DNA of 58,007 nt from an uncultured Pelagibacteraceae bacterium. Lineage in GTDB: Bacteria; Pseudomonadota; Alphaproteobacteria; Pelagibacterales; Pelagibacteraceae. A program made the position numbers and the translations under genes. The stretch lies in contig CACGWH010000006.1 of assembly GCA_902576765.1 (NCBI GenBank), positions 1-58,007 on the forward strand, read 5' to 3'. How positions within the stretch are numbered: the first letter of the stretch is position 1; each line of letters begins with the position of its first letter. Under the pieces are notes generated by a model, which was given only the letters and a program-made list of their open reading frames with translations, was not told the DNA's origin and made no database searches. Positions 48,463 through 57,953 of the stretch are shown piece by piece.

Positions 48463-50321
48463 TGGCTAAACATAAAACTCATTACGAAGAATGCGATGTA
48501 CTAGTAGTTGGTGGTGGTATGGCTGGTACAGGTGCTACTTTCGAGGCAAGGCACTGGGGTAGAGACTTAAAAATTGTTTGTGTTGAAAAAGCAAACATAG
48601 ATAGAAGTGGAGCTGTAGCTCAAGGTCTGTATGCAATCAATTGTTATATGGGAATGCAATGGAATGAAAACCAACCTGAAGACCATGTGCGATATGCAAG
48701 AAATGATTTAATGGGAATGGTAAGAGAAGATTTAGGATACGATATGGCTCGTCATGTGGACTCAACTGTTCACATGTTTGACGAATGGGGTCTTCCAATG
48801 ATGAAAAACGAAAAAACTGGTAGATACCTTAGAGAGGGTAAGTGGCAAATAATGATTCATGGTGAGAGTTATAAGCCAATAGTTGCTGAAGCTGCAAAAA
48901 AATCTGCTGACAAAATTTATAACAGAATAATGGTAACTCATTTGCTTATGGATGAGGCTCAAGAAAATAGAATTGGTGGGGCAGTTGGTTTTAATATGAG
49001 AACTGGTGACTTCCATGTCTTTAGAGCTAAAACTGTGATTGTTGCTGCTGGAGGAGCATCTCATATATTTAAACCAAGAGCAGTTGGAGAAGGAATGGGT
49101 AGAACTTGGTATGCTCCTTGGAGTAACGGCTCTGCATATGCATTACCAATTGCAGCAGGTGCAAAAATGACTCAAATGGAAAATAGAATTGTACTATGTA
49201 GATTTAAAGATGGTTACGGACCAGTTGGTGCTTACTTTTTACATTTAAAAACATATACACAAAATGCTAATGGTGAAAACTATGAGAAAAAATGGTATAA
49301 CCAAACTAAAGAATTAGTTGGGGAGTATATCGATCATCATCCAACACCTACTTGTTTAAGAAATCATGCATTTATACAAGAAGTGGCTGCAGGTGGAGGA
49401 CCAATTCAGATGGTTACTAAAGAAGCTTTTCAAGATCCACATTTAGAAACAGTTGGATGGGAAAACTTTTTAGGAATGACAGTTGGTCAAGCTGTAGTTT
49501 GGGCATCTCAAAATATTGATCCAAAATATACAAATCCTGAGCTAACTACATCTGAGCCTTACGTTATGGGATCACACGCAACATGTTCTGGAGCTTGGGT
49601 AAGTGGACCAGAGGATTTATCACCACCAGAATACTTCTGGGGATATAATAGAATGTTAACTATAGACGGTCTTTTTGGTGCAGGTGACACCGTTGGTGGA
49701 AGTGCTCACAAATTTTCGTCGGGTTCATTTACCGAGGGAAGATTAGCTGCAAAAGCAGCTGTTAAATATATTGAAGACAAAAAAGCTGAGGGAATTAATG
49801 TATCAGACAAACAGTGTGAGAATTTTAAAACTGCTGTATACAAACCACTAGATACTTATACTATTGCTCAAAATGAAATCACAGGTGGAACGGTTTCACC
49901 AAGTTATATTTCTCCAATTCAAGGATTACAAAGACTTCAAAAAATTATGGATGAATATGTTGGTGGAATTACATCTAATTATATGACTAACGGAAATATG
50001 TTAAAAAGAGCCTTAGAGCTTCTTGAATGGCTTCAAGAGGACTTAGAAAAAGTGGGTGCTGAAGATTATCATCAATTAATGAGAGCATGGGAATTAAAAC
50101 ATAGAGCTTTAACTTCTCAATGTGTGACAGAGCACACTTTATTTAGAGAGGAAACACGTTGGCCTGGGTATTATTATAGAGGTGACTATATGAAGCTTGA
50201 TGATGAGAACTGGCACTGTCTAACAGTTTCAAGAAGAGACCCTAAAACAGGTAAATTCACCATGGAAAAAGTGCCTGTTTATCATATAGTTGATGAGAAC
50301 GAGAAGAAAAAAGCTTCTTAA
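48462..50321 (+). CDS. aprA: Adenylylsulfate reductase alpha subunit AprA
   Basis: This 619-residue FAD protein starts with VLVVGGGMAGTGATFEARHWG, then DRSGAVAQGLYAINCYMG (substrate-site region), IVAAGGASHIFKPR and the C-terminal WPGYYYRGDYMKLDDENWHC. It interconverts sulfite plus AMP and adenosine 5'-phosphosulfate. In SAR11, which lacks assimilatory sulfate reduction, the oxidative direction (sulfite to APS) is the likely role. Sat is not in the window. Confidence 0.96.
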   Translation: MAKHKTHYEECDVLVVGGGMAGTGATFEARHWGRDLKIVCVEKANIDRSGAVAQGLYAINCYMGMQWNENQPEDHVRYARNDLMGMVREDLGYDMARHVDSTVHMFDEWGLPMMKNEKTGRYLREGKWQIMIHGESYKPIVAEAAKKSADKIYNRIMVTHLLMDEAQENRIGGAVGFNMRTGDFHVFRAKTVIVAAGGASHIFKPRAVGEGMGRTWYAPWSNGSAYALPIAAGAKMTQMENRIVLCRFKDGYGPVGAYFLHLKTYTQNANGENYEKKWYNQTKELVGEYIDHHPTPTCLRNHAFIQEVAAGGGPIQMVTKEAFQDPHLETVGWENFLGMTVGQAVVWASQNIDPKYTNPELTTSEPYVMGSHATCSGAWVSGPEDLSPPEYFWGYNRMLTIDGLFGAGDTVGGSAHKFSSGSFTEGRLAAKAAVKYIEDKKAEGINVSDKQCENFKTAVYKPLDTYTIAQNEITGGTVSPSYISPIQGLQRLQKIMDEYVGGITSNYMTNGNMLKRALELLEWLQEDLEKVGAEDYHQLMRAWELKHRALTSQCVTEHTLFREETRWPGYYYRGDYMKLDDENWHCLTVSRRDPKTGKFTMEKVPVYHIVDENEKKKAS

Positions 50322-50343
50322 TCAATTTTAAAGAATAAAAGCT

Positions 50344-50694
50344 ATGGATCTTTTATCCAAATCTGATGATGAAATATTTGCTATTGGCAAACCTTTATGG
50401 GAAAACTTAGTAAGATCTTCAAATCTTAAAGATTATGGGGGTTTTACAAGAGATTTTTCAACACAAATGTTATTTGGAGCTAACGAGGTAGAACTGGGTA
50501 AACAGTGGGCCAACAACGAGCTTATTACTAACCTCAATGAAACTTATGAACCTTTCGGCACATTAAGAAGGGGTGAACACATTACTGTTTTAATTAAGCA
50601 AACAAACAAGAAAATTCCTGGAGAGTTCCTAGGAAGACTGGTTTTAGGAGTTGAGGATGGAGAGATTAAGGTGTTCGGGGCAACGATCTATTAA
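50344..50694 (+). CDS. Conserved protein after aprA, unknown function
   Basis: This 116-residue protein starts 22 bases after aprA and has no signal or membrane helix. It is an alpha/beta protein with ELGKQWANNELITNL in the middle and TVLIKQTNKKIPGEFLGRLVLGVEDGEIKVFGATIY as a beta-rich C-terminus. I do not recognise it. Linkage to apr and Sulfur genes suggests assistance to sulfite oxidation or sensing, as inference only. Confidence 0.7.
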   Translation: MDLLSKSDDEIFAIGKPLWENLVRSSNLKDYGGFTRDFSTQMLFGANEVELGKQWANNELITNLNETYEPFGTLRRGEHITVLIKQTNKKIPGEFLGRLVLGVEDGEIKVFGATIY

Positions 50695-50763
50695 TAAAAA
50701 AAATTACTGTTCTAAGTAATTATTGTTTGACAATTTTTAACCTGGGTGTATTCAGAAATATAG

Positions 50764-50898
50764 ATGCATCTTTCAAATATAAAAATTTTCCAAAAAATAA
50801 ATAACAATAAAACGACTTTTATAAAAACAGGAATTTTTTCAGTTATAGCTGCTTGTTGGGGTGTAATCTTAGTTGGAACTTTTCTAACTTTTAAATAA
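50764..50898 (+). CDS. Small single-helix membrane protein before the TSUP gene
   Basis: This ORF encodes 44 residues with an N-terminal basic stretch and one helix (residues 22-43, GIFSVIAACWGVILVGTFLT). It ends 26 bases before the TSUP transporter gene, and its single-helix layout would fit a small partner subunit of that transporter. No ribosome site is obvious, so it is moderately supported. Confidence 0.5.
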   Translation: MHLSNIKIFQKINNNKTTFIKTGIFSVIAACWGVILVGTFLTFK

Positions 50899-50924
50899 AT
50901 TATATTTTATAATTTTTATTTTTA

Positions 50925-52010
50925 ATGGAAGTTTTTTTACCCATAGCTCAAGTATTCATTAATCCAATAGAAATTCTTTTATTAAGTGCCATCGTTGGAG
51001 TTCTATCAGGATTATTTGGTGTCGGTGGTGGATTTTTAATGACACCATTTTTGATTTTTATGGGAATTCCTCCAGCATATGCAGTTGCAAATGAAGCTAA
51101 TAATATTTTAGCTACATCTGTCTCAGGATCAACAACCCATTATTTGAAAAATACTTTAGATTATAAAATGGGTTTAATGATTGTAATAGGTGGAGCAATA
51201 GGAACAACGTTAGGAATTTATACTTTTACTTATTTTAAAGGTATTGGAAAAATTGATACGGTTATTTCTTTAGCTTATATGTACATCCTCGCAATAATTG
51301 GAACTTTAATGTTAGTGGAAAGTCTTGGTGAAATTGATAAGGCAAAAAAAAATGTTGTTGAAAGAAAAAAATTACATGTTCATTACTGGATACATGGACT
51401 GCCTTTCAGGATGAGATTTCCAAAATCTAAATTATATGAAAGTATTTTTACACCAATTATAATTGGTTTATTTGTTGGATTTATTGCTGCAATAATGGGC
51501 ATAGGTGGAGCTTTTATATTAGTGCCTGCAATGATTTATATTATTAAAATGCCAACAAGATTGGTTCCAGGTACATCTTTGTTTGTTACTATTTTTGTGA
51601 GTGTAATAGTTACTTTTTTACATTCAATTAATTACGGCTCAATAGATCTAATGTTAGTTTTATTACTAGTGGTTGGTTCAATTATAGGTGTTCAAGTTGG
51701 ACAAAAACTTGGAGAACAAATTGATAGCTCAGGATTAAAAGCCTTATTAGCAATATTATTATTAGTAGTTGGTATTGCTATTGCTTATGATACTTTTTTT
51801 GCAAATGAAATTTCAAATCAAATTACAAAAAATCCTGACGCGGATTTAAATTTTTTTTCAAAATTTATTGAAGAATTTTCTAAAGATATGCCCTTCTTCT
51901 ATGGATTATTTTCTATAATGTTTGCTGTAATTTTGGGGATTGGCGCAGCGTTTATAAGAAGATTTTTATCTAATTTAAGAAAAAAATATTTAGTTAAAAC
52001 AGCTAAATAA
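50925..52010 (+). CDS. TSUP (TauE/SafE) family sulfite/organosulfonate exporter
   Basis: This 361-residue membrane protein has two repeats of the TSUP domain: GVLSGLFGVGGGFLMTPFLIFMGIPPAYAVANEANNILATS and GFIAAIMGIGGAFILVPAMIYIIKMPTRLVPGTSLFVT, separated by a cytoplasmic loop (about 135-180). TauE-type members export sulfite. Its place after aprA and opposite the sulfonate genes fits export of sulfite released by SuyAB and Xsc. It is convergent with the SuyZ-type gene (8-base overlap). Confidence 0.9.
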   Translation: MEVFLPIAQVFINPIEILLLSAIVGVLSGLFGVGGGFLMTPFLIFMGIPPAYAVANEANNILATSVSGSTTHYLKNTLDYKMGLMIVIGGAIGTTLGIYTFTYFKGIGKIDTVISLAYMYILAIIGTLMLVESLGEIDKAKKNVVERKKLHVHYWIHGLPFRMRFPKSKLYESIFTPIIIGLFVGFIAAIMGIGGAFILVPAMIYIIKMPTRLVPGTSLFVTIFVSVIVTFLHSINYGSIDLMLVLLLVVGSIIGVQVGQKLGEQIDSSGLKALLAILLLVVGIAIAYDTFFANEISNQITKNPDADLNFFSKFIEEFSKDMPFFYGLFSIMFAVILGIGAAFIRRFLSNLRKKYLVKTAK

Positions 52011-53070
52011 AAAATTTTAGATAACTTTCAATAGTAACAATACAAACTATTCCTACTGTAAGCATTCCAATAAATCCAACAATAAATGGTTTATATCCCA
52101 TGCTTTTGATATCTTTTAAATTTGTAGACAAACCTATAGCCGCCATTGCCATGGTTAAAAAAATTTTAGATGATAGTTTAATAATTTCTATTGTTTCCAT
52201 CCAGTTTGAAGTTGAGTTAAACATTTCATCTCCAAGATTTCTTATTATGATCATTCCAACAAAGCCCAAAACAAAATATGGAAAAATATTAAGTATAGAA
52301 TAATTTTTTTCCTTCGTTTGACCTCTGTTATATAGAAATGCAAAAAGTGGAATCATTATGATTAAAAATGTATTACGAATAAGTTTTGTGACTGTTGCTA
52401 TATTTAATGTTTCAGGACTGTTATATTGTTGTTCATATATAAGTCCTGCAGCAGCTACTTGAGAAGTTTCATGAATAGAAGTTCCTAAAAATAAGCCAAT
52501 TAAAAGAGGCTCTCCATTAAAATAAATGTTAGCGAAATAGGGATAAATCAACATGGAAAGTATTCCAAATAAAGTAATATTTGCTATCGCGTAAGAAACT
52601 TCACTTTTATTAGCTTTTATTACTGGTGCAGTGGCCATTATCGCAGTAGTTCCACAAACAGTGCTTCCTATTGAAATTAAATAAGCCATTCTAGTTGGAA
52701 TTTTAAGTTTTTTTATTAAAAGTTTAATAACAACCAAAACACTTATTATGCATATAATGATTAGTGGAATAGCAATTTTACCAAAGTCTAAAAACTCAAA
52801 TGGTTTAAGCTGTATGCCTAGAAAAATTATTCCAAGTTTTAAAATGTACTCTCTAGTAAAATCTAATCCTTTCTGAAAACTGTCTCTTATTTTGAAAAAA
52901 TTTCCAAAAAACATTCCCAATAAAATTGCAATCATTGCGGTAGAAATAGGACTTTTCGCATATCCTAAAAGTTCAATACCAATTATATTGTTGAAACCTT
53001 GCGAAATTGTATAAAGTACAAAAGCAAGAATTATACCTGGTATAATTACCAAATATTTTTTAAATACCAT
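52003..53070 (-). CDS. PF03601-family putative sulfate exporter (SuyZ type)
   Basis: This 355-residue membrane protein has about ten helices and matches the UPF0324/YeiH family: LGIIFLGIQLKPFEFLDFGKI, STVCGTTAIMATAPVIKA, NITLFGILSMLIYPYF and GLFLGTSIHETSQVAAAG, with ETSQ typical of the family. In Paracoccus the relative SuyZ sits in the suyAB operon and is proposed to export sulfate. Here it follows suyB by 14 bases, supporting the same role (inferred). Confidence 0.87.
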   Translation of the reverse strand: MVFKKYLVIIPGIILAFVLYTISQGFNNIIGIELLGYAKSPISTAMIAILLGMFFGNFFKIRDSFQKGLDFTREYILKLGIIFLGIQLKPFEFLDFGKIAIPLIIICIISVLVVIKLLIKKLKIPTRMAYLISIGSTVCGTTAIMATAPVIKANKSEVSYAIANITLFGILSMLIYPYFANIYFNGEPLLIGLFLGTSIHETSQVAAAGLIYEQQYNSPETLNIATVTKLIRNTFLIIMIPLFAFLYNRGQTKEKNYSILNIFPYFVLGFVGMIIIRNLGDEMFNSTSNWMETIEIIKLSSKIFLTMAMAAIGLSTNLKDIKSMGYKPFIVGFIGMLTVGIVCIVTIESYLKFFI

Positions 53071-53084
53071 TTTTAAAGTGATTA

Positions 53085-54251
53085 TTAAGCGCTTCTGTAA
53101 AGTTTTGTCATAACAAATTCTCTATGACCTAAAGCTTCAGCACAAGTTAATCTTCCATTAGCAACTTTTAAAGTAGTCTCAATAAGTTTATCTCCAGCTT
53201 GAGACATATTCATTTCTCTTGAAAGAATTTTAGAAACATCACAATCAATGTGTTCACCCATACCTTTTACAGTTAAAGGATTGGCAGTTAATTTTACCAC
53301 TGGTTCGATTGGGTTACCGACAATGTTTCCTTGACCTGTAGGGAAAAGATGAATATTGAAACCTGCTGCAGCTTGTAAAGTTACACACTCGGCTGCTGCT
53401 GAAGAAGTATCCATAAAATATAAACCTTTACCTTTTTTTGGTTCTTCTGCTGGCTCTAACACATCTACAAATTTACAGTTTCCAATTTTTTGAAAATTAC
53501 CAAATGCTTTTTCCTCAATTGTAGTTAGTCCACCTGCAATGTTACCTGCAGTTGGTTGGCTTTCTGAAAGATCATCAGTTGCTTCTTTTAAAATAAAATC
53601 ATTATAAGCACTCCAAGTTTTCATAAATTTATCCGAAGCCTCTTTGGTTGCGCCTCTTGTTGCACAAACTTTTTCAGCTCCAGTTAATTCTGATGTTTCA
53701 CCAAAACATAAATGAACACCAAGTGGTTCAAGTTTATCCATTAAATTTCCAACTGTTGGGTTTGCTGCTAGACCAGATGTAGTATCAGACTCTCCACACT
53801 TTACAGAAATCCAAAGATCACTTATTGGACATTCCTCTCTTTGTTTTTCTGAAGCCCACATTACATACTCTTGTGCTTTCTTTGAAGCTTTCATAACTGT
53901 TCCAATATCTCCAGTTCGCTCGATGTGAAAACCTTCAACTGGCTTTCCGGTTTTTGCTATTCCATCAACTATTTTTTTCGTCCACTTAGGTTCAATACCA
54001 ATCACAATAACAGCAGCCACATTAGGATTGCTACCTGTTCCTATCATAGTCCTAAAATGTAATTCTAGATCTGCCCCAAATTGTAATCTTCCATAAGAAT
54101 GAGGAAGTGCAATTGTGCCTTTAATATTATTAGCTACTGCTTCTGCACATGCATTTGAAATATCATCTACAGGTAAAATTATTACATGATTTCTAGTTCC
54201 AGATCTTCCATTTTCTCTTTTATAACCTAAAAAACTTTTTGGAATTTCCAT
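53085..54251 (-). CDS. suyB: (2R)-Sulfolactate sulfo-lyase large subunit SuyB
   Basis: The 388-residue UxaA-family hydro-lyase is close to Suy[43 protein letters not shown] start, [80 protein letters not shown] and [18 protein letters not shown]. SuyAB splits 3-sulfolactate to pyruvate and sulfite. Altronate dehydratase is the family name but the DDISNA and neighbours xsc, apr and sulfate exporter point to sulfolactate. Iron-sulfur or ferrous iron dependence is expected. Confidence 0.9.
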   Translation of the reverse strand: MEIPKSFLGYKRENGRSGTRNHVIILPVDDISNACAEAVANNIKGTIALPHSYGRLQFGADLELHFRTMIGTGSNPNVAAVIVIGIEPKWTKKIVDGIAKTGKPVEGFHIERTGDIGTVMKASKKAQEYVMWASEKQREECPISDLWISVKCGESDTTSGLAANPTVGNLMDKLEPLGVHLCFGETSELTGAEKVCATRGATKEASDKFMKTWSAYNDFILKEATDDLSESQPTAGNIAGGLTTIEEKAFGNFQKIGNCKFVDVLEPAEEPKKGKGLYFMDTSSAAAECVTLQAAAGFNIHLFPTGQGNIVGNPIEPVVKLTANPLTVKGMGEHIDCDVSKILSREMNMSQAGDKLIETTLKVANGRLTCAEALGHREFVMTKLYRSA

Positions 54252-54255
54252 ATTT

Positions 54256-54540
54256 CTACCACTTCTTAGTTTTTACATTGTGCACATGCACATGCTCACC
54301 TTTTTTAATTGCTTTTACAACCTTACCAATATCATGACCATATTTTAGAATTGTATCTCCCTCTTTTAAATCGGCCATTGCTATTTTATGACCCAAAGGG
54401 ATTTCATCTACTGATTGAATGGTTGTAGAACTATCATTCTCCATAATCCAGCATTTACAGTCTTGTTTTGGAGTTATTTTTTCGATAACAACTACCCCGA
54501 CATTATCTTTTTGGTCGTGGATTATGATGTCAGTCGCCAT
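54256..54540 (-). CDS. suyA: (2R)-Sulfolactate sulfo-lyase small subunit SuyA
   Basis: I start at the ATG at 54538-54540 ([20 protein letters not shown]); an upstream in-frame start at 54597 adds 19 unlikely residues. The 94-residue product is the SAF-domain half of the UxaA family ([40 protein letters not shown] at the end, with the HVHVHN motif). It pairs with SuyB, 4 bases downstream. It is divergent from xsc across about 116 bases. Confidence 0.9.
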   Translation of the reverse strand: MATDIIIHDQKDNVGVVVIEKITPKQDCKCWIMENDSSTTIQSVDEIPLGHKIAMADLKEGDTILKYGHDIGKVVKAIKKGEHVHVHNVKTKKW

Positions 54541-54656
54541 TTTTATAGTGTCGATTTGTTTGTTTGAATTTTGTGAAATCTTATATATTAATCGCAAAAA
54601 TTAACAATTAGTTTTTAAAAAAATTGCTCATATATTAATTTAGAAAGGTTCTATAA

Positions 54657-56441
54657 ATGACAAAAATGACAACAGAAGAAGCTTTTGTAAAAGTTTTACA
54701 AATGCACGGTATTGAACATGCTTTTGGTATTATAGGATCAGCATTCATGCCTATATCTGACATCTTTCCAGACGCAGGAATTACTTTTTGGGATGTTGCT
54801 CATGAAACTAATGGTGGATTAATTGCCGATGGTTACACGAGAGCAACTGGAAAAATGTCTATGGTCATTGCACAAAACGGACCCGGTATTACTGGTTTAG
54901 TCACACCTATTAAAACTGCTTATTGGAATCATACTCCATTATTATTAGTAACACCTCAAGCTGCTAATAAAACTATGGGTCAAGGTGGTTTTCAAGAAGT
55001 AGAACAAATGAATTTATTTAAAGACATGGTTTGTTATCAAGAAGAAGTTAGAGATCCGTCAAGAATGGCTGAAGTTTTGAATAGAGTTATTGAAAAAGCA
55101 ATTAGAGGATCAGCACCAGCACAAATAAATGTTCCGAGAGATTATTGGTGTCAAGTAATTGATATAGACCTTCCTCCTATTGTAAGATTAGAAAGACAAG
55201 GCGGAGGTGTCGATGCGATCTCAAAAGCTGCAGACTTATTATCAAAAGCAAAGTTCCCAGTTATTTTATCTGGTGCAGGAGTAGTGATAGGTGGAGCAAT
55301 AGAAGAAACAAAAAAGCTTGCAGAAAAATTGGATGCACCAGTTTGTTCTGGTTATCAACATAATGATAGTTTTCCAGGAAGCCATCCTTTAGCAGTTGGA
55401 CCATTGGGCTATAATGGTTCAAAAGCTGCCATGGAATTAATTTCAAAAGCAGATGTTGTTTTAGCACTTGGTACAAGATTAAATCCTTTTTCTACTTTAC
55501 CAGGATATGGAATTGATTATTGGCCGAAAAAAGCCAGCATAATTCAAGTAGATATGAATCCTGATAGGATTGGATTAACAAAAAAAGTTACGGTTGGAAT
55601 TAGTGGAGATGCGAAATTAGTTGCAACTCAAATACTAGAAAAACTTTCTTCAAATGCAGGTAATACTGATAGACAAAAAAGAAAAGATTTAATTCACCAA
55701 ACAAAATCAGCGTGGTTACAAAAATTATCGAGTTTGGATCATGAAGATGATGATGAAGGAACAGTATGGAATAAAGAGGCTAGAGAAAGAGATGCAGATA
55801 GAATGTCACCAAGACAAGCATGGAGAGCAATACAAGCAGGTATGCCTGAAGATGTAATAATATCAAGTGATATAGGAAATAACTGTGCGATAGGAAATGC
55901 ATATCCAACATTTGAAAAACCAAGAAAGTATTTAGCACCAGGTTTATTTGGTCCTTGTGGTTATGGTTTCCCGTCAATCTTAGGAGCAAAAATTGGATGT
56001 CCTGATACACCTGTTATTGGCTTTGCTGGGGACGGAGCTTTTGGAATAAGTATGAATGAAATGAGCTCATGTGCGAGAGAAGAGTGGCCAGCAATTACAA
56101 TGGTAATTTTTAGAAATTATCAATGGGGTGCAGAGAAAAGAAATACAACATTATGGTTTGATAATAATTTTGTTGGAACAGAGCTTGATCCAGAATTAAG
56201 TTTTGCAAAAGTAGCTGACGCTTGTGGTTTAAAAGGTGTAACTGTTAAAACTATGGAAGAAACAACTTCAGCTATTAAACAATCTTGTGAAGATCAAAAG
56301 AAAGGTATCACAACATTTATTGAAGTAATTTTAAATCAAGAGCTTGGTGAACCATTCAGAAGAGACGCTATGAAAAAGCCAGTCAAAGTTGCTGGTATTA
56401 ATAAAGCAGATATGAAGAAGCAGCCATCTTTAACTTCTTAA
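54657..56441 (+). CDS. xsc: Sulfoacetaldehyde acetyltransferase
   Basis: The 594-residue thiamin-diphosphate enzyme matches Xsc: MTTEEAFVKVLQMHGIEHAFGIIGSAFMPISDIFPDAGI-type N-terminus, HETNGGLIADGYTRATG (with the cofactor-activating glutamate region), GPGITGLVTPIKTAYWNHTPLLLVTPQAA, GFAGDGAFGISMNEMSS and FRNYQWGAEKRNTTLWFDNNFVGTELDPEL (ThDP-binding). It converts sulfoacetaldehyde and phosphate to acetyl phosphate and sulfite. A weak AAGG ribosome site precedes the ATG. No pta follows in the window. Confidence 0.96.
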   Translation: MTKMTTEEAFVKVLQMHGIEHAFGIIGSAFMPISDIFPDAGITFWDVAHETNGGLIADGYTRATGKMSMVIAQNGPGITGLVTPIKTAYWNHTPLLLVTPQAANKTMGQGGFQEVEQMNLFKDMVCYQEEVRDPSRMAEVLNRVIEKAIRGSAPAQINVPRDYWCQVIDIDLPPIVRLERQGGGVDAISKAADLLSKAKFPVILSGAGVVIGGAIEETKKLAEKLDAPVCSGYQHNDSFPGSHPLAVGPLGYNGSKAAMELISKADVVLALGTRLNPFSTLPGYGIDYWPKKASIIQVDMNPDRIGLTKKVTVGISGDAKLVATQILEKLSSNAGNTDRQKRKDLIHQTKSAWLQKLSSLDHEDDDEGTVWNKEARERDADRMSPRQAWRAIQAGMPEDVIISSDIGNNCAIGNAYPTFEKPRKYLAPGLFGPCGYGFPSILGAKIGCPDTPVIGFAGDGAFGISMNEMSSCAREEWPAITMVIFRNYQWGAEKRNTTLWFDNNFVGTELDPELSFAKVADACGLKGVTVKTMEETTSAIKQSCEDQKKGITTFIEVILNQELGEPFRRDAMKKPVKVAGINKADMKKQPSLTS

Positions 56442-56480
56442 GATCTTTCAAATTTCAAACAATTATCGTAATCTTTCTTT

Positions 56481-57785
56481 ATGGAAGTAGTTAATGATAA
56501 TAGTTGCAGTTGGGTTAATGATTTAAATCCAAGAACAAATATCCATACACTTTCGTCTGATTTAAGTTGCGAATGGCTTGTCGTAGGCGCAGGTTATACA
56601 GGATTATCGGCTGCAAGAAAATTAGGTCAGCTTTATCCAAATCAAAAAATTTTATTAGTTGATGCTCAATTAGCAGGAGAGGGCGCAAGTTCTAGAAATT
56701 CTGGTTATTTAGTTGATACTACACTTAATGACGGTTTCACTTCTAATAAAGAATTAGAAAATTATAAAAAAAAATCTGATATTTATAAGTTAGGCATAGA
56801 TGTAGTTAAAAAATTCATTAAGGAACATCAGGTTGATTGTGATTGGAATGAATGTGGAAAGTATTTTGCTTCATCAAAATCTGAGGATAAAGATATCTTA
56901 GAAAATTTTTCAGGCACACTATCTAAACTAGGTTTTGAGCATAATCTTTTATTTAATAAAGATCTTTCAAAAGAATTAGGCACTAAATTTTATAATATAG
57001 CACTTTATACAAAAGGAGGTATTTTATTACATCCAGGTAAATTAGTTAGAGCAATGATTGATACCTTGCCTGAAAATGTAAATCTTTATGAAAATTCATT
57101 ATTATTAAATTGGAAAATGTCTAACGATACAATTGATTGTAATTTTAAAACTGGCTCAGTTAAAGCTAAAAAAATTATCTTTGCCACAAATGGATTTCTG
57201 AAAGCACTAGGTATCAAAGCAAATTATAATTTTCCAATTACTTTAACCGCAAGTATGACAAGACCTTTAACAGAAAAAGAATTTATATCAATCGGAGAGC
57301 CAAAAGAGTGGGGTGTTTTGCCCGTTAGACCAATGGGTGCAACGATTAGAATGACCAAAGATAGAAGAATTTTAATAAGAAATACTGCAGAAGTTCACAA
57401 CCCATCTCTGATGTCTAAATTTAATTTGGAAAAAAGATCTATTAAGCAAAAGATTGGTATTAAAAAAAGATTTCCACAATTACCAGACGATATCATTCAA
57501 TCAACTTGGTCAGGTATTGTATCAAGAACAAGAAATAGTTCTCAAATTTTTGAAAAAATTCATGAAAATATTTTTGTTGCTGGTTGTTATAATGGCTCAG
57601 GTATTGGTGTAGGAACTTTATTTGGTGAACAAATAGCTATCAAAGCAAGCAATGAACATACAAAGGAAATTGAAACTATTGAGGTAAGAAGTAAACCTAC
57701 CTGGTTACCACCACAACCTTTTTTGGATTTCGGAGTAAAAGCCAGACTTATGTATGAAAGGTTTCGAGCTAGATCCGAAATATAA
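56481..57785 (+). CDS. DAO-type FAD-dependent oxidoreductase, candidate taurine dehydrogenase subunit
   Basis: This 434-residue protein has LVVGAGYTGLSAARKLGQL (dinucleotide fold, residues 33-51), LLVDAQLAGEGASSRNSGYLVD and IFVAGCYNGSGIGVGTLFGEQIA at the end, the pattern of DAO family dehydrogenases such as TauY or GabD-like amine oxidases. It lies 39 bases after xsc. A taurine dehydrogenase would feed sulfoacetaldehyde to Xsc; the small subunit TauX is not evident. Alternatives are other amine or amino acid oxidases. Confidence 0.85.
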   Translation: MEVVNDNSCSWVNDLNPRTNIHTLSSDLSCEWLVVGAGYTGLSAARKLGQLYPNQKILLVDAQLAGEGASSRNSGYLVDTTLNDGFTSNKELENYKKKSDIYKLGIDVVKKFIKEHQVDCDWNECGKYFASSKSEDKDILENFSGTLSKLGFEHNLLFNKDLSKELGTKFYNIALYTKGGILLHPGKLVRAMIDTLPENVNLYENSLLLNWKMSNDTIDCNFKTGSVKAKKIIFATNGFLKALGIKANYNFPITLTASMTRPLTEKEFISIGEPKEWGVLPVRPMGATIRMTKDRRILIRNTAEVHNPSLMSKFNLEKRSIKQKIGIKKRFPQLPDDIIQSTWSGIVSRTRNSSQIFEKIHENIFVAGCYNGSGIGVGTLFGEQIAIKASNEHTKEIETIEVRSKPTWLPPQPFLDFGVKARLMYERFRARSEI

Positions 57786-57848
57786 CCTGGCAGTTCAGTT
57801 TCCCCCTATAATTTAGATAATAACAAAAAATAAAGACTTTTTGAAAAA

Positions 57849-57917
57849 CTTCAATGTAAACTTCATTGTAAGTTTAGCATTTTTGACAGGAACCTTGTTT
57901 CTCGACTTCAATGTAAA
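57849..57917. repeat. Three 12-base repeats upstream of the last gene
   Basis: CTTCAATGTAAA (57849-57860), CTTCATTGTAAG (57861-57872) and CTTCAATGTAAA (57906-57917). The first and third are identical and the second differs in two bases; the second-to-third spacing is 45 bases, four helical turns approximately. Tandem operator sites for the downstream gene are a possible reading. Confidence 0.45.
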
Positions 57918-57953
57918 TCAAGGATAAATTTAACTGATGAAGAAATCAATTAA

